From the NCBI RefSeq assembly GCF_013214175.1, contig NZ_JABSPA010000009.1:111894-175893 (forward strand): DNA of 64,000 nt. The letters run 5' to 3'. Of the stretch, positions 27,317-36,840 are shown one piece after another; the stretch's first letter is position 1, and each line of letters opens with the position of its first letter. This DNA is from Colwellia sp. GTDB lineage: Bacteria > Pseudomonadota > Gammaproteobacteria > Enterobacterales > Alteromonadaceae. Made by a program: the position numbers and the translations under genes. The notes below the pieces were generated by a model. It was given only the letters and a program-made list of their open reading frames with translations. It was not told the DNA's origin and made no database searches.

Positions 27317-28729
27317 TTGTTCCTATATAATATTTTCAACAAAAACTTAACTGGATATAATTTGTTATTACAAGTGAATGTTGGGCATGCCGATTGGTGG
27401 TCTAAAATAAGCGCGTTAGGCACCCCATTGGTTCAGCAATTTGGGGAAAAGTGCCAAGTTACTTTTTTATGGCGTGACCTAGAGGGTAATGAGAACGTTT
27501 CTTCAACTCATATGGTATATGTCGAGCTTAACTGTCTTACCGATCATCACCTTAAGCCCCAAGAAATGACAAGAATTTCTGGCACAGATGTCTGGCATTG
27601 GCAGACATTAATATCTTCTGATTGGCACGGTACTTACTTTTTTATTCCGATAACAGTGGATAACTTAGCTGCGTCACATTTACTTAAACATTCGGGAATG
27701 AATACCGATAATGAAACCCGTCATCGTAAAGAAAACCATCGACGATGGTGGCGTGACATTTTAGCTTTAGCTGTTGCCGACTCTTTCAACAATTTTAGCC
27801 CTAAGCATTGTTTTTGGGGGGGGAATCGTTCACTGCTATATTTGCCATATGCTAAGCGAAGTAAGGCATGGCAAGCATGGGATGCTTCAGAAATATTGCA
27901 ATCCCCGCCAACAAATAAGGCATGTCAATCGTTACGAACTTTGAATTGGACAAGCACCTTATTACAAAATTCTCGTCCGATTTGGTTGTTTGAAACTAAA
28001 AGCAGCAATGTTGAATCATCTGCTGACAAACCATTGGTTTTATTTTTAGACGGCGAAAACTGGGCAGAGATAATGCCTCTTTTTTCTGTATTGCAAATGT
28101 TAACCGATGAGCATTGCTTAATACCCGCCATCTACGTATTTATTGGTAACGTTTCAAAACAACAACGACCAGCTGATTTGGGTTGTAATCCGTTATTCTG
28201 GCAAGCAATTAATAACGAACTATTTAGTAAAATTGATAATTGGTTTGATGGACGAGTCTCTCCGCATCAACATTGTGTTGTTGGTCAAAGTTTAGGGGGG
28301 TTAGCTGCAATGTTTGCAGGATTAAGTCGTCCTGACATGTTTAATCATGTGATATGTCAGTCTGGTTCATTTTGGTGGCCTGTGCCATTACTAATGAGCC
28401 AATGGATGAATGATGAACATGTGGCTAAAGAACGAGAAAATGGTTGGTTAACGACTCAAGTATTAACGCATAAAGTTGCTAACAAGAGCGCCAATATAGT
28501 GATGCAAATAGGCAGTGAAGAAACGCGCTTAAATGCACTTAATCACCATTTTTATCAGTCACTTGTTAGTTCAGGACATCAAGTTACATTGACTGAGTAT
28601 CGTGGAGGTCACGATCAGGTTTGTTGGCGAGAAGGGCTAATAAAAGGCCTTCAAGAATGGCTAAAGCCAAAGGCCAAATTATCTCAAGAAACAAGAGGTA
28701 TACCTGTTTCATTAATAAATAATTTCTAA
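27317..28729 (+). CDS. fes: Enterochelin esterase-type (Fes) siderophore hydrolase
   Basis: An alpha/beta hydrolase of about 455-470 residues. The N-terminal Fes domain is seen in WWSKISALGTPLVQQFGEK...VTFLWRDLEG; the hydrolase domain has DGENWAE, the nucleophile elbow VVGQSLGGLAAMFAGL (Ser near residue 325) and the histidine in GGHDQVCWREGL. It cuts the serine ester bonds of ferric catecholates in the cytoplasm to free iron, which supports an ester-linked product of the NRPS. The start is uncertain: no ATG is available; TTG 27317, TTG 27362 (CTGGAT before it) and GTG 27374 are candidates, and TTG 27362 fits the family length best. Confidence 0.88.
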   Translation: MFLYNIFNKNLTGYNLLLQVNVGHADWWSKISALGTPLVQQFGEKCQVTFLWRDLEGNENVSSTHMVYVELNCLTDHHLKPQEMTRISGTDVWHWQTLISSDWHGTYFFIPITVDNLAASHLLKHSGMNTDNETRHRKENHRRWWRDILALAVADSFNNFSPKHCFWGGNRSLLYLPYAKRSKAWQAWDASEILQSPPTNKACQSLRTLNWTSTLLQNSRPIWLFETKSSNVESSADKPLVLFLDGENWAEIMPLFSVLQMLTDEHCLIPAIYVFIGNVSKQQRPADLGCNPLFWQAINNELFSKIDNWFDGRVSPHQHCVVGQSLGGLAAMFAGLSRPDMFNHVICQSGSFWWPVPLLMSQWMNDEHVAKERENGWLTTQVLTHKVANKSANIVMQIGSEETRLNALNHHFYQSLVSSGHQVTLTEYRGGHDQVCWREGLIKGLQEWLKPKAKLSQETRGIPVSLINNF

Positions 28730-28768
28730 AACCATGGAACCGCTAATTGCGGTCATTAAGGATAAATA

Positions 28769-28945
28769 ATGCAAAGCGAATACCTAAATCCATTTGACAA
28801 CAACCAACATAGATTCTTCGTACTAATGAACGATAAAGATCAGCAAAGTTTATGGCCACATTTTACCAATATACCGGCTGGCTGGCATGTTGTCTTTGGT
28901 CCTGATGAACGTGAAAACTGTATTACGTTTTTATCTGATCTTTAA
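28769..28945 (+). CDS. MbtH-like NRPS helper protein, short C-terminus
   Basis: A 58-residue protein preceded by AAGGA six bases before the ATG. It has the MbtH pattern: NPFDNNQHRFFVLMNDKDQQ, SLWPHFTNIPAGWHVVFGP and a final ENCITFL. MbtH proteins bind adenylation domains and raise their activity. It lies between the esterase and the NRPS in one transcription direction, so it serves that NRPS. The usual ending with a second tryptophan and an RP motif is absent: the frame stops after SDL. It may be slightly truncated but keeps the tryptophans known to clasp the A domain. Confidence 0.88.
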   Translation: MQSEYLNPFDNNQHRFFVLMNDKDQQSLWPHFTNIPAGWHVVFGPDERENCITFLSDL

Positions 28946-29030
28946 TCGAGATCTGTTTAAACGCTGGATATATGTCATTTTCACGCTAGCAATAACTTAA
29001 TTTAACGTCACTTAATTAAAGGATTTTATA

Positions 29031-32000
29031 GTGCCAAATACTATTTTGACCTCACCTTCTACAGTAGAAAGTTTTCCCATTGTTGGACCACAGCTAGGCA
29101 TTTGGTTAGCCGATCAATTAGCAACAGAAAATAATGTCTTTACCGTTGCTCAATACGTCGAGCTTTGTGGTGACATAGATGTTGCGGCACTGAAAAAAGC
29201 AATTAAGTTAGGTTTGTCCGAAGCGGATACTGTACACAGTACTTATGAAAATAAATTCAATGGGGCAATTCAAACAATCCCTTTGTTACCATTACTTAAG
29301 CAACCATATGATGCGATTTTTGTTGACCTCTCATTTGTTGACAGTTCAATGGCAGTTACTGATGAAGATCAAGCAATATCATTAATGCACAGTGATATTC
29401 AGCAAGCACCAAGAGCGAGTGACACAGAACACTCATATCATCATAAAATTATTAAACTCAGTTCAAAAAATGGCAAGCAAAGATGGTTTTGGTATCAACG
29501 TTACCATCACTTGATGTTAGATGGCTTTAGTTTTACTGCGTTAACACAACGTATTGCCGTTATTTATTCGGCATTAGTAGCAAAGAGAGCGATTGGTGAC
29601 AGTCCTTTTACTGCTTACAGTCAGGTTATTGCTGAATATGTAACTTATGACATGTCGAATAAAAAAGAAAAGGATAAAGAGTTTTGGTTAAGTTACTGCG
29701 AGAAAGTACCTGCTCAAGCATCTATGTCATATCGGTCATCAACGAGTTCTGATGGTTTAAATACTGCTGTCATCCGGTATAAAATTTCATTGCCTAATCG
29801 TGTTCTACAACAAATAGAACAACACGCTGACTTTGCTATAGCCGATATTACGAGTGCAGCAATACTTGTTTATTTGTCCAAAATAACTCGTCAAGAAACG
29901 ATATGTATTGGGTACCCGTTGATGAGACGAATGGGCTTTCAAGCATTAACTACCTTAGGTACAGCCGTTAATGTATTGCCGCTGGTAGTGACATTATTGC
30001 CTGAGCATACGCTTAACAATATTGTTGGTTTATTGGCTAAAGAGATTAAAAAAGTACGTCGTCATCAACAATATGAAGCTGAGCAAATTCAACGTGATAT
30101 AGGGTTAGCTGGCGGACAACATCGTTTATATAGTGCAACGCTAAACTGTAAATTATTTGATTATGCACTAGATTTTGCAGGAGTAAGTGCTAATACTCAT
30201 CAACTTGCAACAGGCCCAATCGAAGATATTGAATTTGCTGTTTACGTTCATCAAGGTGAACTTTCTATTGAGTTGTCAGCTAACTCATCGCGATATACTG
30301 AAGCTGAGTTACGATTGCATGGTCAGCGTTTGGTTTACCTGTTAACTCAATATGGTCTTGATGCTGAAAGTAAAACAGATAGAAAAATTGCATTGTTGTC
30401 ATTCATCACCCCAAATGAAGCAAGCAAACTCGCACAATGGTCAATGGGAAGTGAGCTCAGTACTCATCAATATGGCAGTTCAATTGTCACACTTTTAGCG
30501 AAACAAGCTGCAGAACATAGCGGTAATACTGCCATTATATTTGAAGAGCAACAGTTAAGTTTTAATCAGTTCTCTGGTCGTGTTAATCAATTAAGTCGAT
30601 TGCTTTTATCACATCATGTTAAACCAGGTGATTTAGTTGCGGTAGCGTTACCTCGAGGCCTGGAATCAATCATTTCAATATTTGCTATTATGAGTATTGG
30701 TGCTGTGTATTTACCTTTAGATTTAAATCATCCACCTGAGCGTTTAGCCATGATGTGTGAAGATAAAATACCTTGCATAGCATTAATAATGGAAGAGCAA
30801 AAGCACCTCCTACCTGACACCATTGAAACGTTATCTTTGGATGATAAATCAACCTTAGCATTACTCAATGCTTGTTATGATTCACCTTTAGCAAAAGATA
30901 TATATATTTTTGAAAAGCATGATATTGCTTATGTGTTTTATACTTCAGGCTCTACAGGCCGCCCTAAAGGCGTTATGGTTTCTCATGGCGCATTAATTAA
31001 TTTAGTGGCAGCGTTGGCTGACAAAGTTTATTCATGTATTAATGACGATTTCATCGAAAAAAATAGTCGTGAAGTCAATGAACAACTCCATGTCGCTTTA
31101 ACGGGATCATTATCATTTGATACGTCATGGGATCCAATAATATTGATGTCGCTAGGACATAAATTACACTTATATACTGACGTAGTAAAACAGGATGTAT
31201 ATGCGCTACTCGATCTAATCGACAGAGACAAAATAAATACTTTGGCAGTAGCGCCGTCGTTAGCAACCCAACTTATGCAAGCTGGATTATGTGAGGCTGG
31301 TCGGCATCAACCGGCATTAATGACCATCTGTGGAGAAGCTATCCCTCCCTCTTTATGGCAGGCGTTACAGCATTCATCAATATCAGCACATAATATATAT
31401 GGGCCAACAGAATTTACTGTTTACGCAACAAGTAAGGAAATTACAGCACAATCAGCCGATGTTTTTATAGGGCAGCCGTTTGCAAATACAAGCGTTTATG
31501 TACTAGATGAAATCCTAAAACCAGTGCCTTTGGGAGTTAATGGCGAGTTGTACTTAGCAGGCGATAATATGTCGACAGGATATTTAAATAGACCTGAAAT
31601 AACCGCAACAAAGTTTGTCGCTAACCCTTTTGTTGTTGGCGACGTGATGTATCTTACTGGCGACATTGTGCGATGGTCAACGGATGGAGAACTGATTTTT
31701 GTTGGTCGATGCGATAATCAAGTTAAAGTGAGAGGCTTTCGTATTGAGTTGGGGGATATTGAGTCGGCATTATCATGCCTCGAAGTAACTAAAGAAGTCA
31801 CGGTTATTCTTGATAAAACAGAAAATGGAAATCGGTTATTGGCATATTGCACAGCGATCAATACCACACTGTCCAATGAGCAAGTAATTGAGTCTATTTA
31901 CGATAAGCTTTCAACAACGTTGCCAGCTTATATGCTACCCGCTATTATTACCATTTTGCCCGAAATGCCGTTAACGGTGAGCGGTAAAATAAATAAAAAA

Positions 32001-35000
32001 TCATTACCTAAACCATCAGTAGTGAGTCAACATTTTACTGTACCTACTACGAGGGAAGAGGTTGTTCTGTGTGATGAAATAGCTACCATACTAGGACTAG
32101 ATAATGTTGGTCTCGATGATGATTTTTTCAAGATGGCTGGCGATAGCATTAGTGCTATGAGGCTTAGTATAGCGGTGCGGAAAAAAGGATTTGATCTTAA
32201 ACCTCAAGATATTTTCACCGATAGAACGCCAGGTAAGATGGCGATTTCTATGACAGAATTGTCAACAAGCACTATTAATGAAAAACAAATGAAACAGCTA
32301 GGTACAGACGATAGTCTCGATGTTTATTCACCTCACGGTACATATCAAGCTCAATCAGTAATGCCAACACCTGATGAAGTTAAGTTACTTGTTGAACATT
32401 ACGGCGAACAATCAGTTATTTTGCCAACATTGCCATTACAAGCGGGTTTATTGTTCCATACACAAGTATCAGATGACGACAGCCAGTATAGTTTTACTAC
32501 TAAATTAACGCTTAATGGTGAAGTTAACACCGCACAACTTCAAGAAGCAGTCGCCCGAATAATTTTTAAATATCCTCAATTAGCCGCTAAATTTGATGTA
32601 GAACTTACTGGAAAACCGCTACAGCTCATACCGTCAATGACAGTGGCAGACGCTCGTTGTAATTGCCCTGTTATTGAACGCGATTTTCGTCATATGAATA
32701 ATGCATCAAAAGAAAAAGCATTACGCTCTTTTGAAATGGCAGAAGCCTATCGAAACTTTAGTGTGAGTCAACAAGGTGCAATTCATACCGCCGATGAAGG
32801 CCGATTATTTTTTGTTACTTTAATTAGAATGGATGATGTTAAATACGAACTTGTGATCACTGCTCATCATCTTATTATTGATGGCTGGTCGACTCCTATC
32901 CTATTGCGTGATCTATTTAATAGTTATCATAATATTGAAAGCCTAAATATTGGCTCAGAAAGTACATATCAAGATGTTGTGTATCAAATGGCCAATCGCA
33001 CAACTCAAGAGGCTGAGTCACAATGGAAGTCTGCGTTAGCAAACGTAACACCGACTATTGTTTACCCAGAGACAACGCATAAATCATCACGCGTTGCTGA
33101 ACTGCATATGTCGTTAGATAGTGAGTTAACGGGGAAGGTAAATCAGTTTTGCCAGCAACATGGAATTACTTTAAACACACTTATTCAAGGCGTGTGGGCA
33201 GCACAATTAGGCTCAATGACGGGTCGAGATAATATTGTTTTTGGTAGTCCTGTCTCCGGGCGTTTTTCTGACATTAACGGTGTTGATGAACAAGTAGGGC
33301 TTTTTAGTAATACGCTGCCGGTAAGTGTTAATTTTAATGCCAATGAAACCTTATTGTCACAGTTAATTAAATTGCAAAGGCAACAAATTAGTTTGATGTC
33401 GCATGACTGTTTGGGATTAGGAGAAATTCAACGTCTTGTGAATGTTGATAATCTCTTTGATACCTTACTTGTCGTTGAAAATTACCCTGTGCAGGAGTCA
33501 TTGTTAACTCAATCATTTAGAGGTGTGACTATTGAGCATGTCGAAAATAGGGGCTATACCCATTATCCGCTAACAATTCTCGTATTACCTGGAAAAAAAA
33601 TTCGAGTGTTATTTGAATATAGAGACGTAGTCTCCGAGCCTCAACGTTTAGCTGAACGTTTTATTCAACTTATTGCACAAGTGGTTAACGATCCATCGCT
33701 AACATTAGTCCAGTTAATCATGCAAACTGAAAATGATATTGATGTCATCAATACTGCAAACGATACACACATCGACTTACCAAATTACTCTTTGCGTGAG
33801 CTATTACGTACACAGGCGACTAAATCCCCATCAGACGTTGCGTTAAAGGATGGAAAACAGACCTACACATACCATCAAATGCGTAACATTGTTGAGCGTG
33901 TATCACAGGGTTTACTGCCACACATTGTCTCGTCAAAAGTGAGCACGTCAGGCAATATCGTAGGTGTTGCTATTCCTCGAAGTTGTGAGCTGAGTATTGC
34001 ATTGCAATCTATTATTGAAATAGGCGCAGCTTATTTGCCGCTTGATAGTACCTACCCAAATGAAAGGTTAGCGATGATGTTGTCTGACGCGAATGTAGAT
34101 ACTTTGCTAACCACTCAAGAGCATTTTTCACGGTTTACAGAAGGGGAGTTTAGCCAGTTATCGATTAACGTTATATTGATAGAGTCGTTAATCGAAAAGA
34201 CCAGTGATGATGGTGACAACGAGATAAGCGTAGCTTTTAATCATAACCCAGTAATAGAAAAGGAAATCTCGCCAAGTGATGCGGCTTATGTCATTTATAC
34301 TTCAGGCTCTACTGGGCGGCCCAAAGGCGTTGTTGTATCGCATGAAGCTATCATTAATCGTTTATTGTGGATGCAAAATGAGTATGGCTTAACGAGTAGG
34401 GATGTTGTATTACAAAAAACCCCTTCAAGTTTCGATGTTTCAGTATGGGAGTTTTTCTGGCCATTAATTCAAGGTGCATCTTTATATATGGCACCACCTG
34501 AGGCGCACCGTGATCCCGAGGAATTATTAGATCTTATTGTTTCAGAAAATATAACAACATTGCACTTTGTACCTTCTATGTTGGCAGTGTTTATTGACTG
34601 TGTAGAGGACTCGCCGAATTTACCCCAAATGAACTCTATACTTCAGCGAGTATTTTGTAGTGGTGAAGCCTTGTCTGTAGCATTGGCTGAGAAATTCCAA
34701 TCATTATGCAGCGCACCGTTGCATAACTTATATGGGCCAACGGAGGCTGCTGTTGATGTGACTTATTATGCTGCAGAAAAAGCCATTGGTTCGAAATTAC
34801 AAGGAGTGCCCATCGGATCACCTGTATGGAATACAGAATTACGGATATTGGATCATCAGCTTCGCGCTGTTGGTGTTGGTGTTGTAGGAGAACTTTATTT
34901 AACTGGCCGTCAATTAGCTAATGGTTACTTGAACAGAGCAGAGCTTACGGCAGACCGATTTATTGCTGATCCATTTCAACATGGACAAAGAATGTATCGT

Positions 35001-36431
35001 ACTGGTGATATGGCAAAATGGCTACCCGGTGGGAACGTTGAATATTTAGGACGAACCGATGACCAACTTAAAATCCGTGGATTAAGAGTTGAAATTGGTG
35101 AAATTGAACAAACGTTACTGCAACTTAAACAGATAAAACAGGTAGCGGTTGATGCAAGAATATTGACCAATACACTATCAAGTAATCTATTGGGGGATAA
35201 CCGTCAGCTAGTGGGTTATTACATTAAAGATGTGAATGCAGTAATTAACCATGAAAATATGCTCGCCGAACTATCGCTATTATTACCTCCACATATGGTA
35301 CCTGCTGTATTGGTAGAGATAAGTGATTTTCCATTAAGCGCCAACGGTAAACTCGATAGAAAGTCATTACCGGATCCGGAGCAAAGTGCTAACTTATCGG
35401 GTAGAAAGCCTTCTGCTGGAGCTGAAACCATTATTGCACACGCATTTGAAAATCTTTTAAATGTTGAAAATTTGTCTGCACAAGATAACTTTTTTAATTT
35501 AGGTGGACACTCTTTGATAGCCATGAAACTCGCTGCAAAGTTAAGGTCAACATTAGGGCTGCCAGTATCTGTCGGACAAATAATGGTATCACCAACGGTT
35601 GAAGGGTTAGCTGAAGTGCTGGTTGATGAAACATTAAGGCACGATCCAGAAAAAGCAGGCTTTGGACATATTTTGCCGATAAGGCAAGGTCAAGGTGTGC
35701 CATTAATATGTATCAATCCTGGTTCTGGGTTTTCATGGCAATACACCGGTTTCCCTAAGCACCTTAAAGGTGATTATCCAATAATCGGTTTGCAATCACC
35801 TCGGCCAAATGGAGCCGTTGCAGTAAGTGCTAATATGGATGCTGCTATTGCACATTATTATGATGCGCTCAAGCGGGTACAACCAGAAGGACCTTATCAT
35901 TTTCTTGGTTATTCGTTTGGTGGCACCGTTGCTATGGCGTTAGCAGCAAAATTAGAAAGCCAAGGTGAACAAGTAGCTTTTGTTGGCTTACTTGATACAT
36001 ACCCACCTGAAGGACAAGAATGGAAGCGACCGACTGAAGCCGAAGCAAAAGAAGAAGTTGAACGCGAAAAGCGTCAATTTTTAGCTGCCGCGGAAAATGA
36101 TATATCAGACGAAGTTTCATTAGCTGAACAAAATAAAATGTTTACTGATATTGTCGCAAATTATGATGATACAGTCCGTTTATTATCGGATGCAACCACA
36201 CAACCATACCAAGGAAAGGTTCACTTATTTGTTGCCGAAAAGACATTACCTGAAGGCTGGGATGTCGAAAAGTCATGGGCACCATTTGTGCGTGATTTAG
36301 TTCAGTTTAGATTGCCATTTTCCCATGACAATATTTTATCCCCTGATTCATTAATGTCTATAGGCCCTATGCTATCGAAACTGTTGATAAATAATTTAGT
36401 AAAAGTAAAAGTAAAAGTAAAAGATAAATGA
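29031..36431 (+). CDS. Two-module siderophore NRPS, C-A-T-C-A-T-TE (EntF/VabF-like)
   Basis: A 2466-residue synthetase starting at a GTG with AAAGGA before it. Domains, in residues: C1 ~15-450 (HHLMLDGFS near 160); A1 ~485-960 (YTSGSTGRPKG near 640, NIYGPTE near 790); T1 with Ser near 1039 (FFKMAGDSISAMRL); C2 ~1125-1550 (HHLIIDGWS near 1280); A2 ~1590-2075 (YTSGSTGRPKG near 1757, NLYGPTEAAVD near 1898); T2 with Ser near 2160 (LGGHSLIAMKL); TE ~2210-2455 (GYSFGGT near 2293, His in FSHDN). The binding-pocket residues of A2 read D-V-W-H-F-S-L-V-D-K, the EntF serine code. Those of A1 read about D-T-D-A-T-C-I-V-Y-K, which I cannot assign. There is no epimerase domain. C1 should accept DHB from EntB; TE should oligomerise and release through serine esters. 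Confidence 0.93.
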   Translation: MPNTILTSPSTVESFPIVGPQLGIWLADQLATENNVFTVAQYVELCGDIDVAALKKAIKLGLSEADTVHSTYENKFNGAIQTIPLLPLLKQPYDAIFVDLSFVDSSMAVTDEDQAISLMHSDIQQAPRASDTEHSYHHKIIKLSSKNGKQRWFWYQRYHHLMLDGFSFTALTQRIAVIYSALVAKRAIGDSPFTAYSQVIAEYVTYDMSNKKEKDKEFWLSYCEKVPAQASMSYRSSTSSDGLNTAVIRYKISLPNRVLQQIEQHADFAIADITSAAILVYLSKITRQETICIGYPLMRRMGFQALTTLGTAVNVLPLVVTLLPEHTLNNIVGLLAKEIKKVRRHQQYEAEQIQRDIGLAGGQHRLYSATLNCKLFDYALDFAGVSANTHQLATGPIEDIEFAVYVHQGELSIELSANSSRYTEAELRLHGQRLVYLLTQYGLDAESKTDRKIALLSFITPNEASKLAQWSMGSELSTHQYGSSIVTLLAKQAAEHSGNTAIIFEEQQLSFNQFSGRVNQLSRLLLSHHVKPGDLVAVALPRGLESIISIFAIMSIGAVYLPLDLNHPPERLAMMCEDKIPCIALIMEEQKHLLPDTIETLSLDDKSTLALLNACYDSPLAKDIYIFEKHDIAYVFYTSGSTGRPKGVMVSHGALINLVAALADKVYSCINDDFIEKNSREVNEQLHVALTGSLSFDTSWDPIILMSLGHKLHLYTDVVKQDVYALLDLIDRDKINTLAVAPSLATQLMQAGLCEAGRHQPALMTICGEAIPPSLWQALQHSSISAHNIYGPTEFTVYATSKEITAQSADVFIGQPFANTSVYVLDEILKPVPLGVNGELYLAGDNMSTGYLNRPEITATKFVANPFVVGDVMYLTGDIVRWSTDGELIFVGRCDNQVKVRGFRIELGDIESALSCLEVTKEVTVILDKTENGNRLLAYCTAINTTLSNEQVIESIYDKLSTTLPAYMLPAIITILPEMPLTVSGKINKKSLPKPSVVSQHFTVPTTREEVVLCDEIATILGLDNVGLDDDFFKMAGDSISAMRLSIAVRKKGFDLKPQDIFTDRTPGKMAISMTELSTSTINEKQMKQLGTDDSLDVYSPHGTYQAQSVMPTPDEVKLLVEHYGEQSVILPTLPLQAGLLFHTQVSDDDSQYSFTTKLTLNGEVNTAQLQEAVARIIFKYPQLAAKFDVELTGKPLQLIPSMTVADARCNCPVIERDFRHMNNASKEKALRSFEMAEAYRNFSVSQQGAIHTADEGRLFFVTLIRMDDVKYELVITAHHLIIDGWSTPILLRDLFNSYHNIESLNIGSESTYQDVVYQMANRTTQEAESQWKSALANVTPTIVYPETTHKSSRVAELHMSLDSELTGKVNQFCQQHGITLNTLIQGVWAAQLGSMTGRDNIVFGSPVSGRFSDINGVDEQVGLFSNTLPVSVNFNANETLLSQLIKLQRQQISLMSHDCLGLGEIQRLVNVDNLFDTLLVVENYPVQESLLTQSFRGVTIEHVENRGYTHYPLTILVLPGKKIRVLFEYRDVVSEPQRLAERFIQLIAQVVNDPSLTLVQLIMQTENDIDVINTANDTHIDLPNYSLRELLRTQATKSPSDVALKDGKQTYTYHQMRNIVERVSQGLLPHIVSSKVSTSGNIVGVAIPRSCELSIALQSIIEIGAAYLPLDSTYPNERLAMMLSDANVDTLLTTQEHFSRFTEGEFSQLSINVILIESLIEKTSDDGDNEISVAFNHNPVIEKEISPSDAAYVIYTSGSTGRPKGVVVSHEAIINRLLWMQNEYGLTSRDVVLQKTPSSFDVSVWEFFWPLIQGASLYMAPPEAHRDPEELLDLIVSENITTLHFVPSMLAVFIDCVEDSPNLPQMNSILQRVFCSGEALSVALAEKFQSLCSAPLHNLYGPTEAAVDVTYYAAEKAIGSKLQGVPIGSPVWNTELRILDHQLRAVGVGVVGELYLTGRQLANGYLNRAELTADRFIADPFQHGQRMYRTGDMAKWLPGGNVEYLGRTDDQLKIRGLRVEIGEIEQTLLQLKQIKQVAVDARILTNTLSSNLLGDNRQLVGYYIKDVNAVINHENMLAELSLLLPPHMVPAVLVEISDFPLSANGKLDRKSLPDPEQSANLSGRKPSAGAETIIAHAFENLLNVENLSAQDNFFNLGGHSLIAMKLAAKLRSTLGLPVSVGQIMVSPTVEGLAEVLVDETLRHDPEKAGFGHILPIRQGQGVPLICINPGSGFSWQYTGFPKHLKGDYPIIGLQSPRPNGAVAVSANMDAAIAHYYDALKRVQPEGPYHFLGYSFGGTVAMALAAKLESQGEQVAFVGLLDTYPPEGQEWKRPTEAEAKEEVEREKRQFLAAAENDISDEVSLAEQNKMFTDIVANYDDTVRLLSDATTQPYQGKVHLFVAEKTLPEGWDVEKSWAPFVRDLVQFRLPFSHDNILSPDSLMSIGPMLSKLLINNLVKVKVKVKDK

Positions 36432-36840
36432 TTGAAATTATTTATCTCATAACGAATTAAATAGCTTAGTTTTATTAATATAAAAGGAGGTTGGATTGTA
36501 GTAGTTTTGGCGACTATTTATAGTTTATATCTCGCTTTGGTGGCGATAGCGTCTTAGATTTAATACTCTATTTTATGTGGATATTAGATGATTCTACTGT
36601 CTGCTTTTTAGATTTTTCACTTAATCGTACACTAAATGTTGGGTAAAGTTTTGGGTACAAATAAAGAAAAGTATTTAAATTAGAAGGGCAGATTTAGGCC
36701 TCAAAAATGCCATTGTAGGCATTAAACCTAATGACTTCTTTTAGCTATCTGAACATCCTAATTATGGTCTTGTTCAGAGTGAAAGGACTTAAATGCGCAC
36801 TAAACTATTAATTTAGTGCGCTAACGACTAATTTTTATAT
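36432..36840. other. Intergenic stretch between NRPS and receptor genes
   Basis: Between convergent genes. It contains a strong hairpin (36795-36821, listed separately) and an isolated AAAGGAGG at about 36483-36490 with no convincing start codon after it. No gene was recognised. Confidence 0.5.
36795..36821. terminator. Hairpin between convergent genes
   Basis: GCGCACTAAA (36795-36804) pairs perfectly with TTTAGTGCGC (36812-36821) around a seven-base loop, 20 bases beyond the end of the minus-strand receptor gene. A T run (ATTTTT) follows on the plus side after some bases. It probably ends transcription from one or both sides. Confidence 0.6.

Noticed and set aside
36480..36560. AAAGGAGG followed by a short hydrophobic frame (VVVLATIYSLYLALVAIAS)
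   Set aside because: The ribosome-site-like sequence is strong, but no acceptable start codon sits at the right distance and in frame, so a small membrane peptide could not be supported.
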